Assembly (NCBI RefSeq): GCF_963664735.1
Contig: NZ_OY761553.1
Location: 2,963,501 to 3,027,500 of the forward strand
Source: an uncultured Cohaesibacter sp.
GTDB lineage: Bacteria; Pseudomonadota; Alphaproteobacteria; Rhizobiales; Cohaesibacteraceae
Length of the DNA stretch: 64,000 nucleotides
Reading direction: 5' to 3'
The translations under genes and the position numbers were made by a program. The notes under the pieces are model-generated. The model ran no database searches. It was not told the DNA's origin and was given only the letters and a program-made list of their open reading frames with translations. Shown one piece after another: positions 45,157-54,307 of this stretch. The first letter of the stretch is position 1. Every line of letters starts with the position of its first letter.

Positions 45157-46755
45157 GTGAAACAATTCGGCACGTGGAACGAATCCAACGGCGTTGACAA
45201 ACTCGGTCTTCGCAATCTCGATAGCGTACATTACAACTATCGTTTTCCTAAGCTGGTAGAAGAAGCGCTGGCTCGCAAGGAAGGTCGTCTGATCGAAGGC
45301 GGTGCTTTCGCAGTTGATACCGGCAAACATACCGGCCGTTCCCCAAAGGATAAACATACTGTTCGCGACGCTACCACCGAAAACACCATCTGGTGGGATA
45401 ACAACAAATCCATGACTCCTGAAGCTTTCGATCTGCTCTATGCAGATATGATGGCTTATGCAGAAGGCAAAGAACTGTTCGTACAGGACCTGTACGGCGG
45501 CGCTGACAAAGAACATCGTCTTCCTACTCGTGTTATCACCGAGCTGGCATGGCAGAACCACTTCATCCGCAACATGCTGATCCGTCCTGCACATGAAGAA
45601 CTCGCTTCTTTCGTTCAGGAACTGACCGTTATCGACTTCCCAGGCTTCCTGGCTGACCCTGCAAAATATGGCTGCCGTTCTGAAACCTGCATCGCACTGA
45701 ACCTGACCAAGAAAATCATTCTGGTTGCTGGTAGCTCCTACGCTGGTGAAATCAAGAAATCTGTCTTCACCGTTCTCAACTACCTGCTGCCTGAAAAGAA
45801 AATCATGCCAATGCACTGCTCTGCAAACGTTGGCGATGATAACGACACCGCAATCTTCTTCGGTCTGTCCGGTACTGGTAAAACCACCCTTTCTGCTGAT
45901 CCGAACCGCACCCTTATCGGTGACGACGAACACGGCTGGGGCGAAAACGGCGTATTCAACTTCGAAGGCGGCTGCTACGCTAAAACCATCAACCTGTCTG
46001 CTGAAGCTGAACCAGAAATCTACGCAACCACCCATACCTTCGGTGCTGTTGTAGAAAACATGGTTATCGATCCAATCACCGATAAACCAGACTTCAAAGA
46101 CGGTTCCAAAACCGAAAACACCCGTGTTTCCTATCCGATCTACTTCATCCCGAACGCTTCGGAAACCGGTACCGCTCCTCAGCCTAAAAACATCATCATG
46201 TTGACCGCTGACGCATTCGGTGTTCTGCCTCCGATCGCTAAACTGACCCCAGAACAGGCCATGTATCACTTCCTGTCCGGTTACACCGCTAAAGTGGCTG
46301 GTACCGAAAAGGGTGTTGTTGATCCTGAAGCTACCTTCTCTACCTGCTTCGGTGCTCCTTTCATGCCTCGTCACCCATCTGAGTATGGTAACCTGCTGCG
46401 TGAAATGATGGAAAAACATCAGGTTAAATGCTGGCTGGTTAACACCGGTTGGACCGGTGGTGCTTATGGCGTTGGTTCCCGTATGCCAATTAAAGCAACC
46501 CGCGCTCTGCTGACCGCAGCTCTCGATGGTTCTCTGGCTTCTGCAGAATTCCGCACAGACGAAGTCTTCGGTGTTGAAGTTCCTGTAGCTGTTCCTGGTG
46601 TTGACACCACCCTGCTCACCCCACGCGACACTTGGGCTGACAAGGCCGCGTTCGACGCACAGGCTAAGAAGCTGGCTGGCATGTTCGTAGAAAACTTCAA
46701 ATACTATCTGCCACACGTCGACGACGCTGTGAAAGCTGCTGGCCCTAAAGCCTAA
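45157..46755 (+). CDS. pckA: Phosphoenolpyruvate carboxykinase (ATP)
   Basis: A 532-residue enzyme catalysing oxaloacetate + ATP to phosphoenolpyruvate + CO2 + ADP, the entry to gluconeogenesis. Visible motifs: GRSPKDKH near the N-terminus, the kinase motif [18 protein letters not shown] (~245-262), the metal-binding region [11 protein letters not shown], and [13 protein letters not shown]. The start is GTG at 45157 behind AAGGGG. Codon choice is biased to GCT, GGT, GTT and CTG, unlike the neighbours, which fits very high expression. The neighbourhood with chvI/chvG is conserved in Rhizobiales. A strong terminator follows. Confidence 0.97.
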   Translation: MKQFGTWNESNGVDKLGLRNLDSVHYNYRFPKLVEEALARKEGRLIEGGAFAVDTGKHTGRSPKDKHTVRDATTENTIWWDNNKSMTPEAFDLLYADMMAYAEGKELFVQDLYGGADKEHRLPTRVITELAWQNHFIRNMLIRPAHEELASFVQELTVIDFPGFLADPAKYGCRSETCIALNLTKKIILVAGSSYAGEIKKSVFTVLNYLLPEKKIMPMHCSANVGDDNDTAIFFGLSGTGKTTLSADPNRTLIGDDEHGWGENGVFNFEGGCYAKTINLSAEAEPEIYATTHTFGAVVENMVIDPITDKPDFKDGSKTENTRVSYPIYFIPNASETGTAPQPKNIIMLTADAFGVLPPIAKLTPEQAMYHFLSGYTAKVAGTEKGVVDPEATFSTCFGAPFMPRHPSEYGNLLREMMEKHQVKCWLVNTGWTGGAYGVGSRMPIKATRALLTAALDGSLASAEFRTDEVFGVEVPVAVPGVDTTLLTPRDTWADKAAFDAQAKKLAGMFVENFKYYLPHVDDAVKAAGPKA

Positions 46756-46783
46756 GCTGATCAGATCAGTATAGAAAATTCGG

Positions 46784-46814
46784 AAGGCCCGCTTCGGCGG
46801 GCCTTTTGCTTTTT
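46784..46814 (+). terminator. Intrinsic terminator of pckA
   Basis: AAGGCCCGC and GCGGGCCTT form a nine-base stem with a TTCG tetraloop, followed by TTGCTTTTT, 28 bases after the pckA stop. Confidence 0.96.
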
Positions 46815-46987
46815 ATGGGCCTCAAAATGAAATGCCCATTCTCCGTCTACTGCATTTCTCCAAAGAAACCCGATGGACCTATCGCCCTAACGAATAGGTG
46901 CCCTGGGGATATGCCATGTTTATTCTCATGGAAACTCACAGTAATGCAGATGCCCTTGAACAGGCATGGAGTGAAGACCTGACCTGA

Positions 46988-47728
46988 TCAGAGAGTGACG
47001 ATGATCGGGCCCTTTTTACCGATGATAATCGTATGCTCGAACTGTGCCGTCATGCATCCCGTTGTAAACAGCTCCCACTCGCGATCCCCATCGGTAGCAT
47101 AAGTAGCGCCCGTGGAAAGGAAAGGCTCAACTGCGATGACCATGCCTTCCTGAAGTTTGCGCCGGTCTTTTCTATCGGTAATTGCCAGAATTTCCGGTTT
47201 GTCATGCAAGGTCGAGCCCACTCCATGGCAGCCGAGGAGATTCTCGATGATGGTGTAGCCGCCAGCCTTTGCTTCCTTCTCGAAAGCTCGCGGGATCACC
47301 TGCATCAGCTGGCCTGCACGGGCCTGAGAAATCGCACTGTCACGGGCCCGCTTAGCCGCGTCCACCAAAGCACGCTTCAAGGGAGTTACCGGGGGAACGA
47401 TGAAGGTCGCACCAGCATCCGTGAAATAGCCATCCTTGCTGGCTGAAACATCGATGTTGACCAGACCGCCAGGTTTTACCGTCTGACTGTCCGCCCAACC
47501 ATGGGCGATCACCGGTTCAATTGAAATGCAAGTGGCACCGGGAAAATCATAAACGGATTCAGGAGCAGAGACGGCCCCCTCCTCTTCCAGAATGCGCCTG
47601 CCCAGATCGTCCAGCTCCAGTGATGTCATTCCCGGCTCAAGCGCCGCCCCCATTTCTCGAATGGCGCGTGCAACGGCTTTGCCGCAGGCCTTAAGGCCCT
47701 GAAGCTGTTCTTCTGTTTTTACGATCAT
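46988..47728 (-). CDS. map: Methionine aminopeptidase, type I
   Basis: A 246-residue cytosolic metalloprotease that removes N-terminal methionine. Metal ligands and neighbours are visible: IAHGWAD, NIDVSASKDGYFTDAGATF (two Asp), GCHGVGSTLHDKPEI (His), MVIAVEPFL (Glu) and TAQFEHTIII (Glu). The ATG at 47728 gives the normal start MIVKTEEQLQGLKACGKAVA. The frame is open 73 codons further up, but that stretch contains the terminator of the upstream gene and has no family similarity. No PDZ or zinc-finger extension is present. Confidence 0.93.
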   Translation of the reverse strand: MIVKTEEQLQGLKACGKAVARAIREMGAALEPGMTSLELDDLGRRILEEEGAVSAPESVYDFPGATCISIEPVIAHGWADSQTVKPGGLVNIDVSASKDGYFTDAGATFIVPPVTPLKRALVDAAKRARDSAISQARAGQLMQVIPRAFEKEAKAGGYTIIENLLGCHGVGSTLHDKPEILAITDRKDRRKLQEGMVIAVEPFLSTGATYATDGDREWELFTTGCMTAQFEHTIIIGKKGPIIVTL

Positions 47729-47831
47729 GGAAGGATGCCTGTCTAAAAGCGAGTTTAAACTTCGGTCATCACTAGCGCATTTGCTCACCCATTCGCAAGT
47801 CTTTCGCAAAAAGAAGAGCAAGTCTCGAGCG

Positions 47832-47868
47832 CAAAAAGGCCTGCCCCGCATAATAAAGGGCAGGCCTT
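47832..47868 (-). terminator. Intrinsic terminator of the choice-of-anchor I gene
   Basis: On the minus strand AAGGCCTGCCC and GGGCAGGCCTT form an 11-bp stem around an 11-base loop, followed by TTTTTGCGC. It begins 27 bases after the stop of the upstream secreted protein. Confidence 0.92.
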
Positions 47869-47894
47869 CATAATTTCGGATCCGATTCAATCGC

Positions 47895-49424
47895 CTATTT
47901 GATTGCCCACAAGGTTGTGGTGCCGGATACTTCGTTGGCGACGGCAATCATCGGCTTGCCGTTCGGGCTATCCTTGCCCGCGATGAATTTGATGCCTTCG
48001 GGCGCGATGTCGCCAGCGGTCAGCTTTTCGGATTCACCTTCCAGCTTGGTATTGGCAGCATAAGTGACGTAAGAAGCGTGCGCCGGGTCCGTGATATCGT
48101 AAACCACGATACCGCTCATCCGCTCCAGACCGATAAAGGCATACAATTTGCCGTCGATCTCAGCCAGTTCCAAAGCTTCTGGCTCAGCCCCCTTGTCATC
48201 AGAACGACTATCAAAGCTCTCGTTTGCACCTTCACTGTTGAAAGCGCTTGGAACCAGTTCAGCCAATTTGGCTTCGATTTCATCAGCGGAATCAAACACC
48301 ATTTCACCGTCTTCATTGAAGATGGAGAAAGACCGGCCACCGTAACCATAGATCACATCGAAATCGCCGTCTCCGTCGGTATCACCCTGAGACGTCGTGA
48401 TTTTCAGGCGCCCCAGATTTTCCTTCTTTTGCAGCTCCTCTGCATTCGGAAAAGCTGTCGGGTCCAGCTTGACCTTGCCCAGCCGTTCCTCTTCGGAATA
48501 GCCGTCATAGTCACGGCTATCACCTTCGTTGGACATGACCACATAGTTGACGCCATCTTTGGTAAAGGCTTTTACGGTATCCGGCATGCGGAAGGAGAGC
48601 ACAGGCCAGTTCTGGCGGTTGATCTTGCCATCCTTGTCCGACAGGTCAGCCTTAACCTTGGAATAGTCCTGAAAGCCCAGAGAGAAAACCTTCTTGAGCT
48701 TGGCTGTTGCCGTATCGATCACTGCGATCGCGTTGCTTTCCTGCAGTGAGACGAATGCGGTCTTGCTGTCTGGTGTGATGGCAACATATTCCGGTTCGAT
48801 CTGCTGTTCGAAAGAAATGCCCTCAGGAGCGGCCGTATGGAAGTCTTCGCCGAAATCTTCAGCTTTCAGATCGGCAAAGGAAACCGTTTTCACGTCAAGC
48901 GAGGGAATAGCAACAATCGAGACCGTACCAACCGGATCATTCTTGAAATCATCTGATGGCTCACCTTCGTTGGCAACCATGGCGAATTCACCGTTTGGAG
49001 CGAATACGACGCAGTCTGGCAAAGCGCCCAGTTCCACGCTGCCGACCAATGTGCCATCGGTCTTGTAAAGCACAAGCTTGCCGTTTGCCTGCTTGTCCTT
49101 GTTTTCAACCGCAATGGCAACATAGTCACCATGAACGTCAACCGAGTTGGCTCCCTTGCCAAAATCGGTCACGTTGAGCGTTCCGGCTTCCTTGACTTCG
49201 GCCGGATTGGAAATATCGAATATATCAATTGCCTTGTCGTGACCATCGACAACATAAAGCTTCTTGCCGGCCTTGTCGTAAGACACAATTTCAGCGGCGC
49301 CTTCATCAAACACATTGGCCGAGTGTGTGGCTATCGGCTCAAGGGTGAGCGCATAGGCGTGGCCTGTTAGTGGCAGCGCAAAACAGCTGGTGACAAGCAG
49401 GGCTTTGGAAACAGATTTCAGCAT
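47895..49424 (-). CDS. Choice-of-anchor I family secreted beta-propeller protein
   Basis: A 509-residue exported protein. The signal peptide MLKSVSKALLVTSCFALPLTGHAYA is followed by an all-beta sequence with repeated propeller-like blades (KLYVVDGHDKAIDIFDISNPAEV, GEFAMVANEGEPSDD, KTAFVSLQESNAIAVIDTATAK, VVMSNEGDSRDYD). The phrase VANEGEPS and the C-terminal LAAGDIAPEGIKFI-like block are typical of choice-of-anchor I / alkaline-phosphatase-associated proteins. No lipobox or sorting tail is seen, so it should be periplasmic or released. Function is unknown; phosphate-related roles are only suggested by the family. The ATG at 49424 has GAGG at a good distance; the frame upstream to 49535 is not family-like. 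Confidence 0.88.
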   Translation of the reverse strand: MLKSVSKALLVTSCFALPLTGHAYALTLEPIATHSANVFDEGAAEIVSYDKAGKKLYVVDGHDKAIDIFDISNPAEVKEAGTLNVTDFGKGANSVDVHGDYVAIAVENKDKQANGKLVLYKTDGTLVGSVELGALPDCVVFAPNGEFAMVANEGEPSDDFKNDPVGTVSIVAIPSLDVKTVSFADLKAEDFGEDFHTAAPEGISFEQQIEPEYVAITPDSKTAFVSLQESNAIAVIDTATAKLKKVFSLGFQDYSKVKADLSDKDGKINRQNWPVLSFRMPDTVKAFTKDGVNYVVMSNEGDSRDYDGYSEEERLGKVKLDPTAFPNAEELQKKENLGRLKITTSQGDTDGDGDFDVIYGYGGRSFSIFNEDGEMVFDSADEIEAKLAELVPSAFNSEGANESFDSRSDDKGAEPEALELAEIDGKLYAFIGLERMSGIVVYDITDPAHASYVTYAANTKLEGESEKLTAGDIAPEGIKFIAGKDSPNGKPMIAVANEVSGTTTLWAIK

Positions 49425-49652
49425 GGGAACCTCGTGGGTAGCGATTGAATCTGCCATTTGCTTTAGCGAAGAGAGATGACAGGGACGTGACCTTTTCCCC
49501 GAACTAACCGGCAGGGGCCAGCCGTGGCGTCGCACACACTCTCAAACCGCAGGTTATTGTTCGCCAAACAACTTTTGGAGAGCAGATCGCTTTCCCTTGA
49601 CGCCTTCTGGATATAAAAGACTTTAGATCACTTCTTTTTGTCGGAGCCGAAA

Positions 49653-50438
49653 ATGTGCCGCTGGGTAGCCTATAAGGGACAGCCTGTATTTCTAGAGCAT
49701 TATGTTACCACCGCCGATCATTCCCTCATCCACCAGAGTCTTCATGCGGAGAGAGGAAAGACCGTTACAAATGGTGATGGCTTCGGCATCGGCTGGTATG
49801 GGGCAAAGGAAAAGCCGGGCATCTATCGCGAGATCTTGCCTGCCTGGAACGATAGCAACCTGAAGAGTCTTGCAGCTCAAATTCAGTCGCCGCTGTTTTT
49901 CGCTCATGTGCGCGCTTCTACAGGAACAGCCACCAACCGATGCAACTGCCATCCCTTTGCCTATAAAAAATGGATGTTCATGCATAATGGTCAGATCGGC
50001 CAGTATGAGAAGGTTCGCCGTTGTCTTGAAGCGCAACTGTCCGATGAATATTATGAACACAGATATGGCAGCACAGATTCAGAGCTGTTGTTTCTGTTGG
50101 CCATGCAAGAAGACTTGCAGGATTGTCCGGTTAAAGCCATGCGCTCGGTGCTCAATCGGGTTTACAAGGCCATGACCCAAAAAGGCATTACCACGGCCCT
50201 GCGCTTTACCTCATGTCTTTCTGATGGCAAGCGCTTGTGTGGCTTTCGCTGTTCAACAGATGATCTGGCACCTTCGCTTTACTATCGACGCTATGAGAAT
50301 GGCGATGTGGTGCTCGTTTCAGAACCGATAGACCGGCAATCGGAATGTTGGGTTGAAGTCCCCCAGCATTATGCGGTTTGTTTCAAGGAAGATGGCGACA
50401 TGGTCATGACCGAAATGGAAATTCAATTGCCCAATTGA
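49653..50438 (+). CDS. Class II glutamine amidotransferase (YafJ/EgtC-like)
   Basis: A 261-residue Ntn-type amidotransferase domain protein. The start must be the ATG at 49653, because Cys2 of MCRWVAYKG becomes the N-terminal nucleophile after removal of Met; GGAG sits in place upstream. Other conserved segments are NGDGFGIGWYG, FFAHVRASTGTATNRCNCHPF, FMHNGQIG and the STDSELLFLL region. The domain hydrolyses glutamine or a related gamma-glutamyl amide. No synthase partner is adjacent, so the real substrate is unknown. It ends 21 bases from the convergent DUF930 gene. Confidence 0.9.
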   Translation: MCRWVAYKGQPVFLEHYVTTADHSLIHQSLHAERGKTVTNGDGFGIGWYGAKEKPGIYREILPAWNDSNLKSLAAQIQSPLFFAHVRASTGTATNRCNCHPFAYKKWMFMHNGQIGQYEKVRRCLEAQLSDEYYEHRYGSTDSELLFLLAMQEDLQDCPVKAMRSVLNRVYKAMTQKGITTALRFTSCLSDGKRLCGFRCSTDDLAPSLYYRRYENGDVVLVSEPIDRQSECWVEVPQHYAVCFKEDGDMVMTEMEIQLPN

Positions 50439-50459
50439 TGGTCGTGAATTCTGTCGAGA

Positions 50460-50846
50460 TCAATTGAACAGGTTATACTGTGTCCAGTCAGCTTTTGGGA
50501 TTTCATCGCCCTTCTTGAAGGAAAGCTTGTCGACACTCATTTGATCTTTGCTGGTATTGCATGAATAACTGACTTTGTACCAATGCCCGTTGCGGCGATA
50601 GGCTGCGCCTTTGGCGGTAACCAGTGTATCCTTTATCTGGGGGCTGGCAAAGGTATAGTCGACCAGTCGGTCTGCATCGAGCTTGCCCATCGCTTCCATA
50701 TTGCACACCTGCAACATGCGTTCCTGCGGAGCCATGTCTTTTAGCCAAGCTCGCATCTTGTTGCTCATCGCGAAAGCACCTTGCGGATAGGCGCAAGCTA
50801 CCGCAAGGAACAGCGCGAGCGAAAGTTTGCCGGTTTGGGATTTCAT
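50460..50846 (-). CDS. DUF930 domain protein, exported
   Basis: A 128-residue protein with a signal peptide (MKSQTGKLSLALFLAVACAYPQGAFA) and a DUF930 domain, marked by QERMLQVCNMEAMGKL, GAAYRRNGHWYKVSYSCNTS and an acidic C-terminal part. Two conserved cysteines likely form a disulfide in the periplasm. The family is confined mainly to Rhizobiales and has no assigned function. Convergent with the amidotransferase gene. Confidence 0.88.
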   Translation of the reverse strand: MKSQTGKLSLALFLAVACAYPQGAFAMSNKMRAWLKDMAPQERMLQVCNMEAMGKLDADRLVDYTFASPQIKDTLVTAKGAAYRRNGHWYKVSYSCNTSKDQMSVDKLSFKKGDEIPKADWTQYNLFN

Positions 50847-51342
50847 ACCGTTGACCTTTTAATTATTATCATTTTTACGGGCTTGCCCCGAGATAACCAC
50901 GAGATTCCATCGACTGCAAACAGCAGAGGCTTACAAGGTTTGTGGCCTATCGATACCCTTCGAGGCTACGGTCCAATGATGTGCCTTGAAAATGCGGTCA
51001 AAGTTTGACAAATCCAGTCCACAGCAAACGAGCATCAAGGCTAGTGGTTAAAATTTCATTTACCTTAAAAATTCATAAGTTATATATATTTATAAATGCC
51101 AAGAGCTTTCTTAAATTCCCGATTGCAGTTTGTTAGGCTGGGCTATATGAATTGTCTTGTACACTAATATGCCAGTTAGGCATAATCAAGAAGCATCCTA
51201 ACCTCAAGCCTATCCTGTCTTCTCTTTGGATTTGCGCTTAAAGCGCCTGCAACACTCGGATTTGCATCCACTCAGTTAGTTTGCCTCTTGCAAGGTGATG
51301 AGAGCAATTGCCCAACCTGAAAGGCACATGGAGCATTTAGCG
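50847..51342. promoter_or_regulatory. Divergent region between DUF930 and GH4 genes
   Basis: About 500 bases, very AT-rich at 51045-51120, with two small inverted repeats: TATGCC-AGTTA-GGCATA (51168-51184) and GCGCTT-A-AAGCGC (51234-51246). They lie 160 and 97 bases upstream of the GH4 start and could be operators for a sugar-responsive regulator. No gene is seen. Confidence 0.4.
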
Positions 51343-52689
51343 ATGAAACAAGTGAAAATTACTTATATCGGTGGTGGCAGCCAACAGTGGGCTTTGCGTT
51401 TGATGGCCGATCTGGCCCTCTCCGACAAATTGACCGGTAGCCTTGTACTCTACGATATTGACCATGCCGCAGCGGTAAAAAACAAAGAGATCAGCGCTCA
51501 GATTTTCAGTAAACCGGGCGTGCTGAGCAAATTCGACGTAGAAGTCGAAGACGAGCTGGACAATGCGCTCAAGGATGCCGATTTCGTGGTTATATCCATT
51601 GAGCCGGGGCCAACCGAAAAGCGCTTCATTGATTTGAAGATCCCCGAAAAATATGGCATCTACCAAACCGTTGGCGATACGACGGGTCCGGGCGGGATCG
51701 CACGTGCCATTCGCTCGATCCCGACCATGGCCGAGTTTGCCCATCACATTATGGCCATCTGTCCTGACGCATGGGTTATCAACTATACCAACCCGATGGC
51801 ATGGTGCACCGGTGCGCTCTATGCGGCAGAGCCGGAAATCAAGGCGCTGGGTTGCTGCCATGAGGTGTTCCACACTCAGGAAATGCTGGCCAAATGGATT
51901 GCCAAAACCTACGGGGTCGATCTGCCCAGCCGACAGGAGATCAAGCTCGATATCTCGGGCGTCAATCACTTCACTTTTGCGACGGATGCGGTTTGGAAGG
52001 GCAAGAGCATTCTGGCCGAATTTGCCGCCGCCATGCAGGAAGGTGATCCGGCAGAGCTAAGCAAGATTGCACTGGACCGCGAAGCCAACGAAGAATGGTT
52101 CACCTCTGAATTCAAGATCGCTGAAAGCTTTCTTTCCCGCTTTGGCGCTCTGGGTGCGGCCGGTGATCGGCACTTGGCCGAATTCGTGCCTTGGTATCTT
52201 TCCTCCAAGAAAGAGATCAACAGCTGGGGCGTTTGCATGACTCCTTATGAATGGCGCGTCAAACGGGCCAACAATCCAGATGAAGCACGGCAGAAATATC
52301 TCGCTGACGATCTGGCTCCATCAGGTGAGGAAGGCGTTTTGCTGCTTGAAGCCTTGGCCGGTGCCACGAGCGAATTGGTGCGGACCAACTTCAACATGCC
52401 GAACATGGGCCAGAACCCTGATGCTCCGGTGGGGGCCATTGTCGAAAGCTACGGCCTGATTTCCGAAAACAAGGTCGAGCCAATCGGCTGTGGCATTCTG
52501 CCTGAAGCGGTGCAAGCGCTGGAAGATCGCAATATCGAAATCCAGCAGCTTGTGCTTGACGGTGTCATGAATAAAGACAAGGAACTGGTCTTTGCCGGCT
52601 TTGCCATCGATCCACTCAACAACATTAGCCCACGGGCTTGCAAAGCGATGTTCGACGAAATCTGGGAAGCTCTGGAGCTGGACTGGTAA
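51343..52689 (+). CDS. GH4 family alpha-glucosidase/alpha-galactosidase
   Basis: A 448-residue NAD- and metal-dependent glycosidase of family 4. The N-terminal nucleotide-binding motif is KITYIGGGSQQWALRLM. NYTNPMAWCTGAL carries the Asn-Pro segment, GCCHEVFHTQ the metal-ligand Cys-His, and SGVNHFTFATDAVW the conserved Asn-His. It should cleave alpha-glycosides after uptake via oxidation at C3 of the sugar; the exact sugar and anomer are not clear from sequence. The ATG at 51343 follows GGAG; 16 more codons upstream are open but less likely. No sugar importer is adjacent. Confidence 0.92.
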   Translation: MKQVKITYIGGGSQQWALRLMADLALSDKLTGSLVLYDIDHAAAVKNKEISAQIFSKPGVLSKFDVEVEDELDNALKDADFVVISIEPGPTEKRFIDLKIPEKYGIYQTVGDTTGPGGIARAIRSIPTMAEFAHHIMAICPDAWVINYTNPMAWCTGALYAAEPEIKALGCCHEVFHTQEMLAKWIAKTYGVDLPSRQEIKLDISGVNHFTFATDAVWKGKSILAEFAAAMQEGDPAELSKIALDREANEEWFTSEFKIAESFLSRFGALGAAGDRHLAEFVPWYLSSKKEINSWGVCMTPYEWRVKRANNPDEARQKYLADDLAPSGEEGVLLLEALAGATSELVRTNFNMPNMGQNPDAPVGAIVESYGLISENKVEPIGCGILPEAVQALEDRNIEIQQLVLDGVMNKDKELVFAGFAIDPLNNISPRACKAMFDEIWEALELDW

Positions 52690-52721
52690 GCCCGACACCT
52701 TTGCCCCATGTCCCAGCCATC

Positions 52722-52755
52722 AAGCCTCGCCGATATTTCATCGGCGGGGCTTTTC
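52722..52755 (+). terminator. Intrinsic terminator of the GH4 gene
   Basis: AAGCCTCGCCGAT and ATCGGCGGGGCTT pair around a short loop (one G-T pair), followed by TTCT, about 35 bases after the GH4 stop. Confidence 0.85.
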
Positions 52756-52792
52756 TATTGGCCCGCCCGGCCATTCATGCTAAAGGCTTTAT

Positions 52793-53707
52793 ATGCCAAC
52801 ATGGATATTGATCACCATTTCTGCAGCCTTTCTGCAAAATATCCGCTCTGTTTTGCAAAAGCACCTCAAAGGGGCGCTGAGCACAACGGGGGCAACCTTT
52901 GTGCGCTTTGCCTTCGGGGTGCCCTTCGCCTTGCTCTATCTGTTCGGCTATCTTTGGCTATCAGACCAGGAAGTCCCCGCCTTCAACGGCCCCTTCCTGT
53001 TTTGGGTTCTGGTGGCCGCATTGGGGCAAATTGGCGCTCAATTTCTACTGGTGCATCTGTTTTCCTTCCGAAATTTCACGGTGGGGACGGCCTATAGCCG
53101 CACCGAACCGGCACAGGCAGCGCTGTTTGCCTTCCTGTTTTTCTCCGAAACGCTGAAAATGTCAGCTCTGCTGGCCATCGGGGTTGCCGTGCTCGGGGTG
53201 ATGCTGATTTCAGTGGCCCGCACCACCCTTTCCATCCGCACGCTGATCACGTCGACCTTCTCCCGCACTGCGCTTATCGGTCTTGCTTCGGGCTTCCTGT
53301 TCGGGGTTACTGCGGCGAGCTATCGCAAGGCGTCGCTGGCGCTCGAACCCACCATGGCCGCGCCGGACTATATCTTGCAGGCAAGCTTCACGCTGGCCAC
53401 AGCCATCATCGTGCAAACCGTGCTCATGGGCATATGGATAACCGTTCGCGAGCGGGATCAGTGGACCGCCGTGGCGCGAGCGTGGAGGCCCTCGCTTGCC
53501 ACTGGTTTTGTTGGGGCAACGGCGAGTTTTGGCTGGTTCATGGCCATGACGCTGCAACAGTCGGCACTGGTCAAGGCGCTGGCGCAGGTGGAAATGCTCT
53601 TCACCTTCGCCTCGTCGGTCTTCATCTTCAAGGAGAAGATCAACCGGCTTGAGCTCATCGGCTGCGGGTTAATTGTCTGTGGCGTTTTGATTTTAGTGTT
53701 GGGGTGA
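52793..53707 (+). CDS. EamA/DMT family transporter
   Basis: A 304-residue inner-membrane protein with about ten hydrophobic segments in two EamA halves. The first ends with the typical VGTAYSRTEPAQAALFAFLFFSETL segment; the second with ALVKALAQVEMLFTFASSVFIFKEKINRLELIGCGLIV. It is unrelated in detail to the ribN product and has no riboswitch. Substrate is unknown; many relatives export amino acids or metabolites. It begins just after the GH4 terminator, so it has its own promoter or low read-through. Confidence 0.88.
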   Translation: MPTWILITISAAFLQNIRSVLQKHLKGALSTTGATFVRFAFGVPFALLYLFGYLWLSDQEVPAFNGPFLFWVLVAALGQIGAQFLLVHLFSFRNFTVGTAYSRTEPAQAALFAFLFFSETLKMSALLAIGVAVLGVMLISVARTTLSIRTLITSTFSRTALIGLASGFLFGVTAASYRKASLALEPTMAAPDYILQASFTLATAIIVQTVLMGIWITVRERDQWTAVARAWRPSLATGFVGATASFGWFMAMTLQQSALVKALAQVEMLFTFASSVFIFKEKINRLELIGCGLIVCGVLILVLG

Positions 53708-53824
53708 AAACTAAATTCTCAATGCAGGAAGCTGCAACAGAATTACAATTTAATAGTTTATTTAATTCAAAAACTCCCATAAAGTGCTTTTGTTAAATTT
53801 ATTCAATATTGGATAGGAAGCTCA

Positions 53825-54307
53825 ATGAAGAAAAAAGATTTCGAGTTTAAAATAACCAATCACACAATATCTGCGGGAAATGAAATATACAATATTAAAA
53901 ATCTTACAAAACTCTCAAAATACAAAGAAAATGCTAACAACAAAGAAAGGAATTACGCAATTGTTTTTGGAATTATAATTTTTATATCATTAATCACCAT
54001 CTCTCAATCTGAAGAAATATCTATTTTTTATTATTTAATTCCAATAACATTTATTATATTTGGAATATTTTTTAGAAAAAAACCAAAATACAGTCTCGTT
54101 CTTGAAACAAGTGCTGCTAGCAAAAGCTTATTTTCCAGTACAAATAGCAAATTTATTGACAAGATAATTTCTCTAGTCCATAGCGCCATGGAAAACCAGG
54201 AAAGTAGTATTGACTATACAATAAATTTAAATGACCAAAGTATCATAAATGAAATTACAGGCTCAAATATTTTCGGAAATGTATCTCAAAATGCTAGGAA
54301 AGCTTGA
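53825..54307 (+). CDS. DUF6232-like membrane protein in AT-rich patch
   Basis: A 160-residue protein of very AT-rich DNA. Residues ~6-33 form a small beta domain (FEFKITNHTISAGNEIYNIKN), followed by two membrane segments (~44-60 and ~66-83), a basic stretch and then YSLVLETSAASKSLFSSTNSKFIDKIISLVHSAME. This layout matches DUF6232 proteins. The last 20 residues (GSNIFGNVSQNARKA) are extra and resemble the start of the next protein. Its stop overlaps the next ATG (TGATG), so translation is coupled. Composition is unlike every neighbour, suggesting transfer. Confidence 0.72.
   Translation: MKKKDFEFKITNHTISAGNEIYNIKNLTKLSKYKENANNKERNYAIVFGIIIFISLITISQSEEISIFYYLIPITFIIFGIFFRKKPKYSLVLETSAASKSLFSSTNSKFIDKIISLVHSAMENQESSIDYTINLNDQSIINEITGSNIFGNVSQNARKA

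Noticed and set aside
45130-46716. 528-codon open frame antisense to pckA
   Set aside because: It mirrors pckA exactly and has no family features; it results from the biased codon use of pckA.
47729-47947. N-terminal extension of methionine aminopeptidase by 73 codons
   Set aside because: The extension overlaps the neighbouring gene's end and its terminator, and the normal family start lies at 47728.
49638-49652. TTG start of the class II amidotransferase
   Set aside because: The catalytic cysteine must be residue 2, which requires the ATG at 49653.
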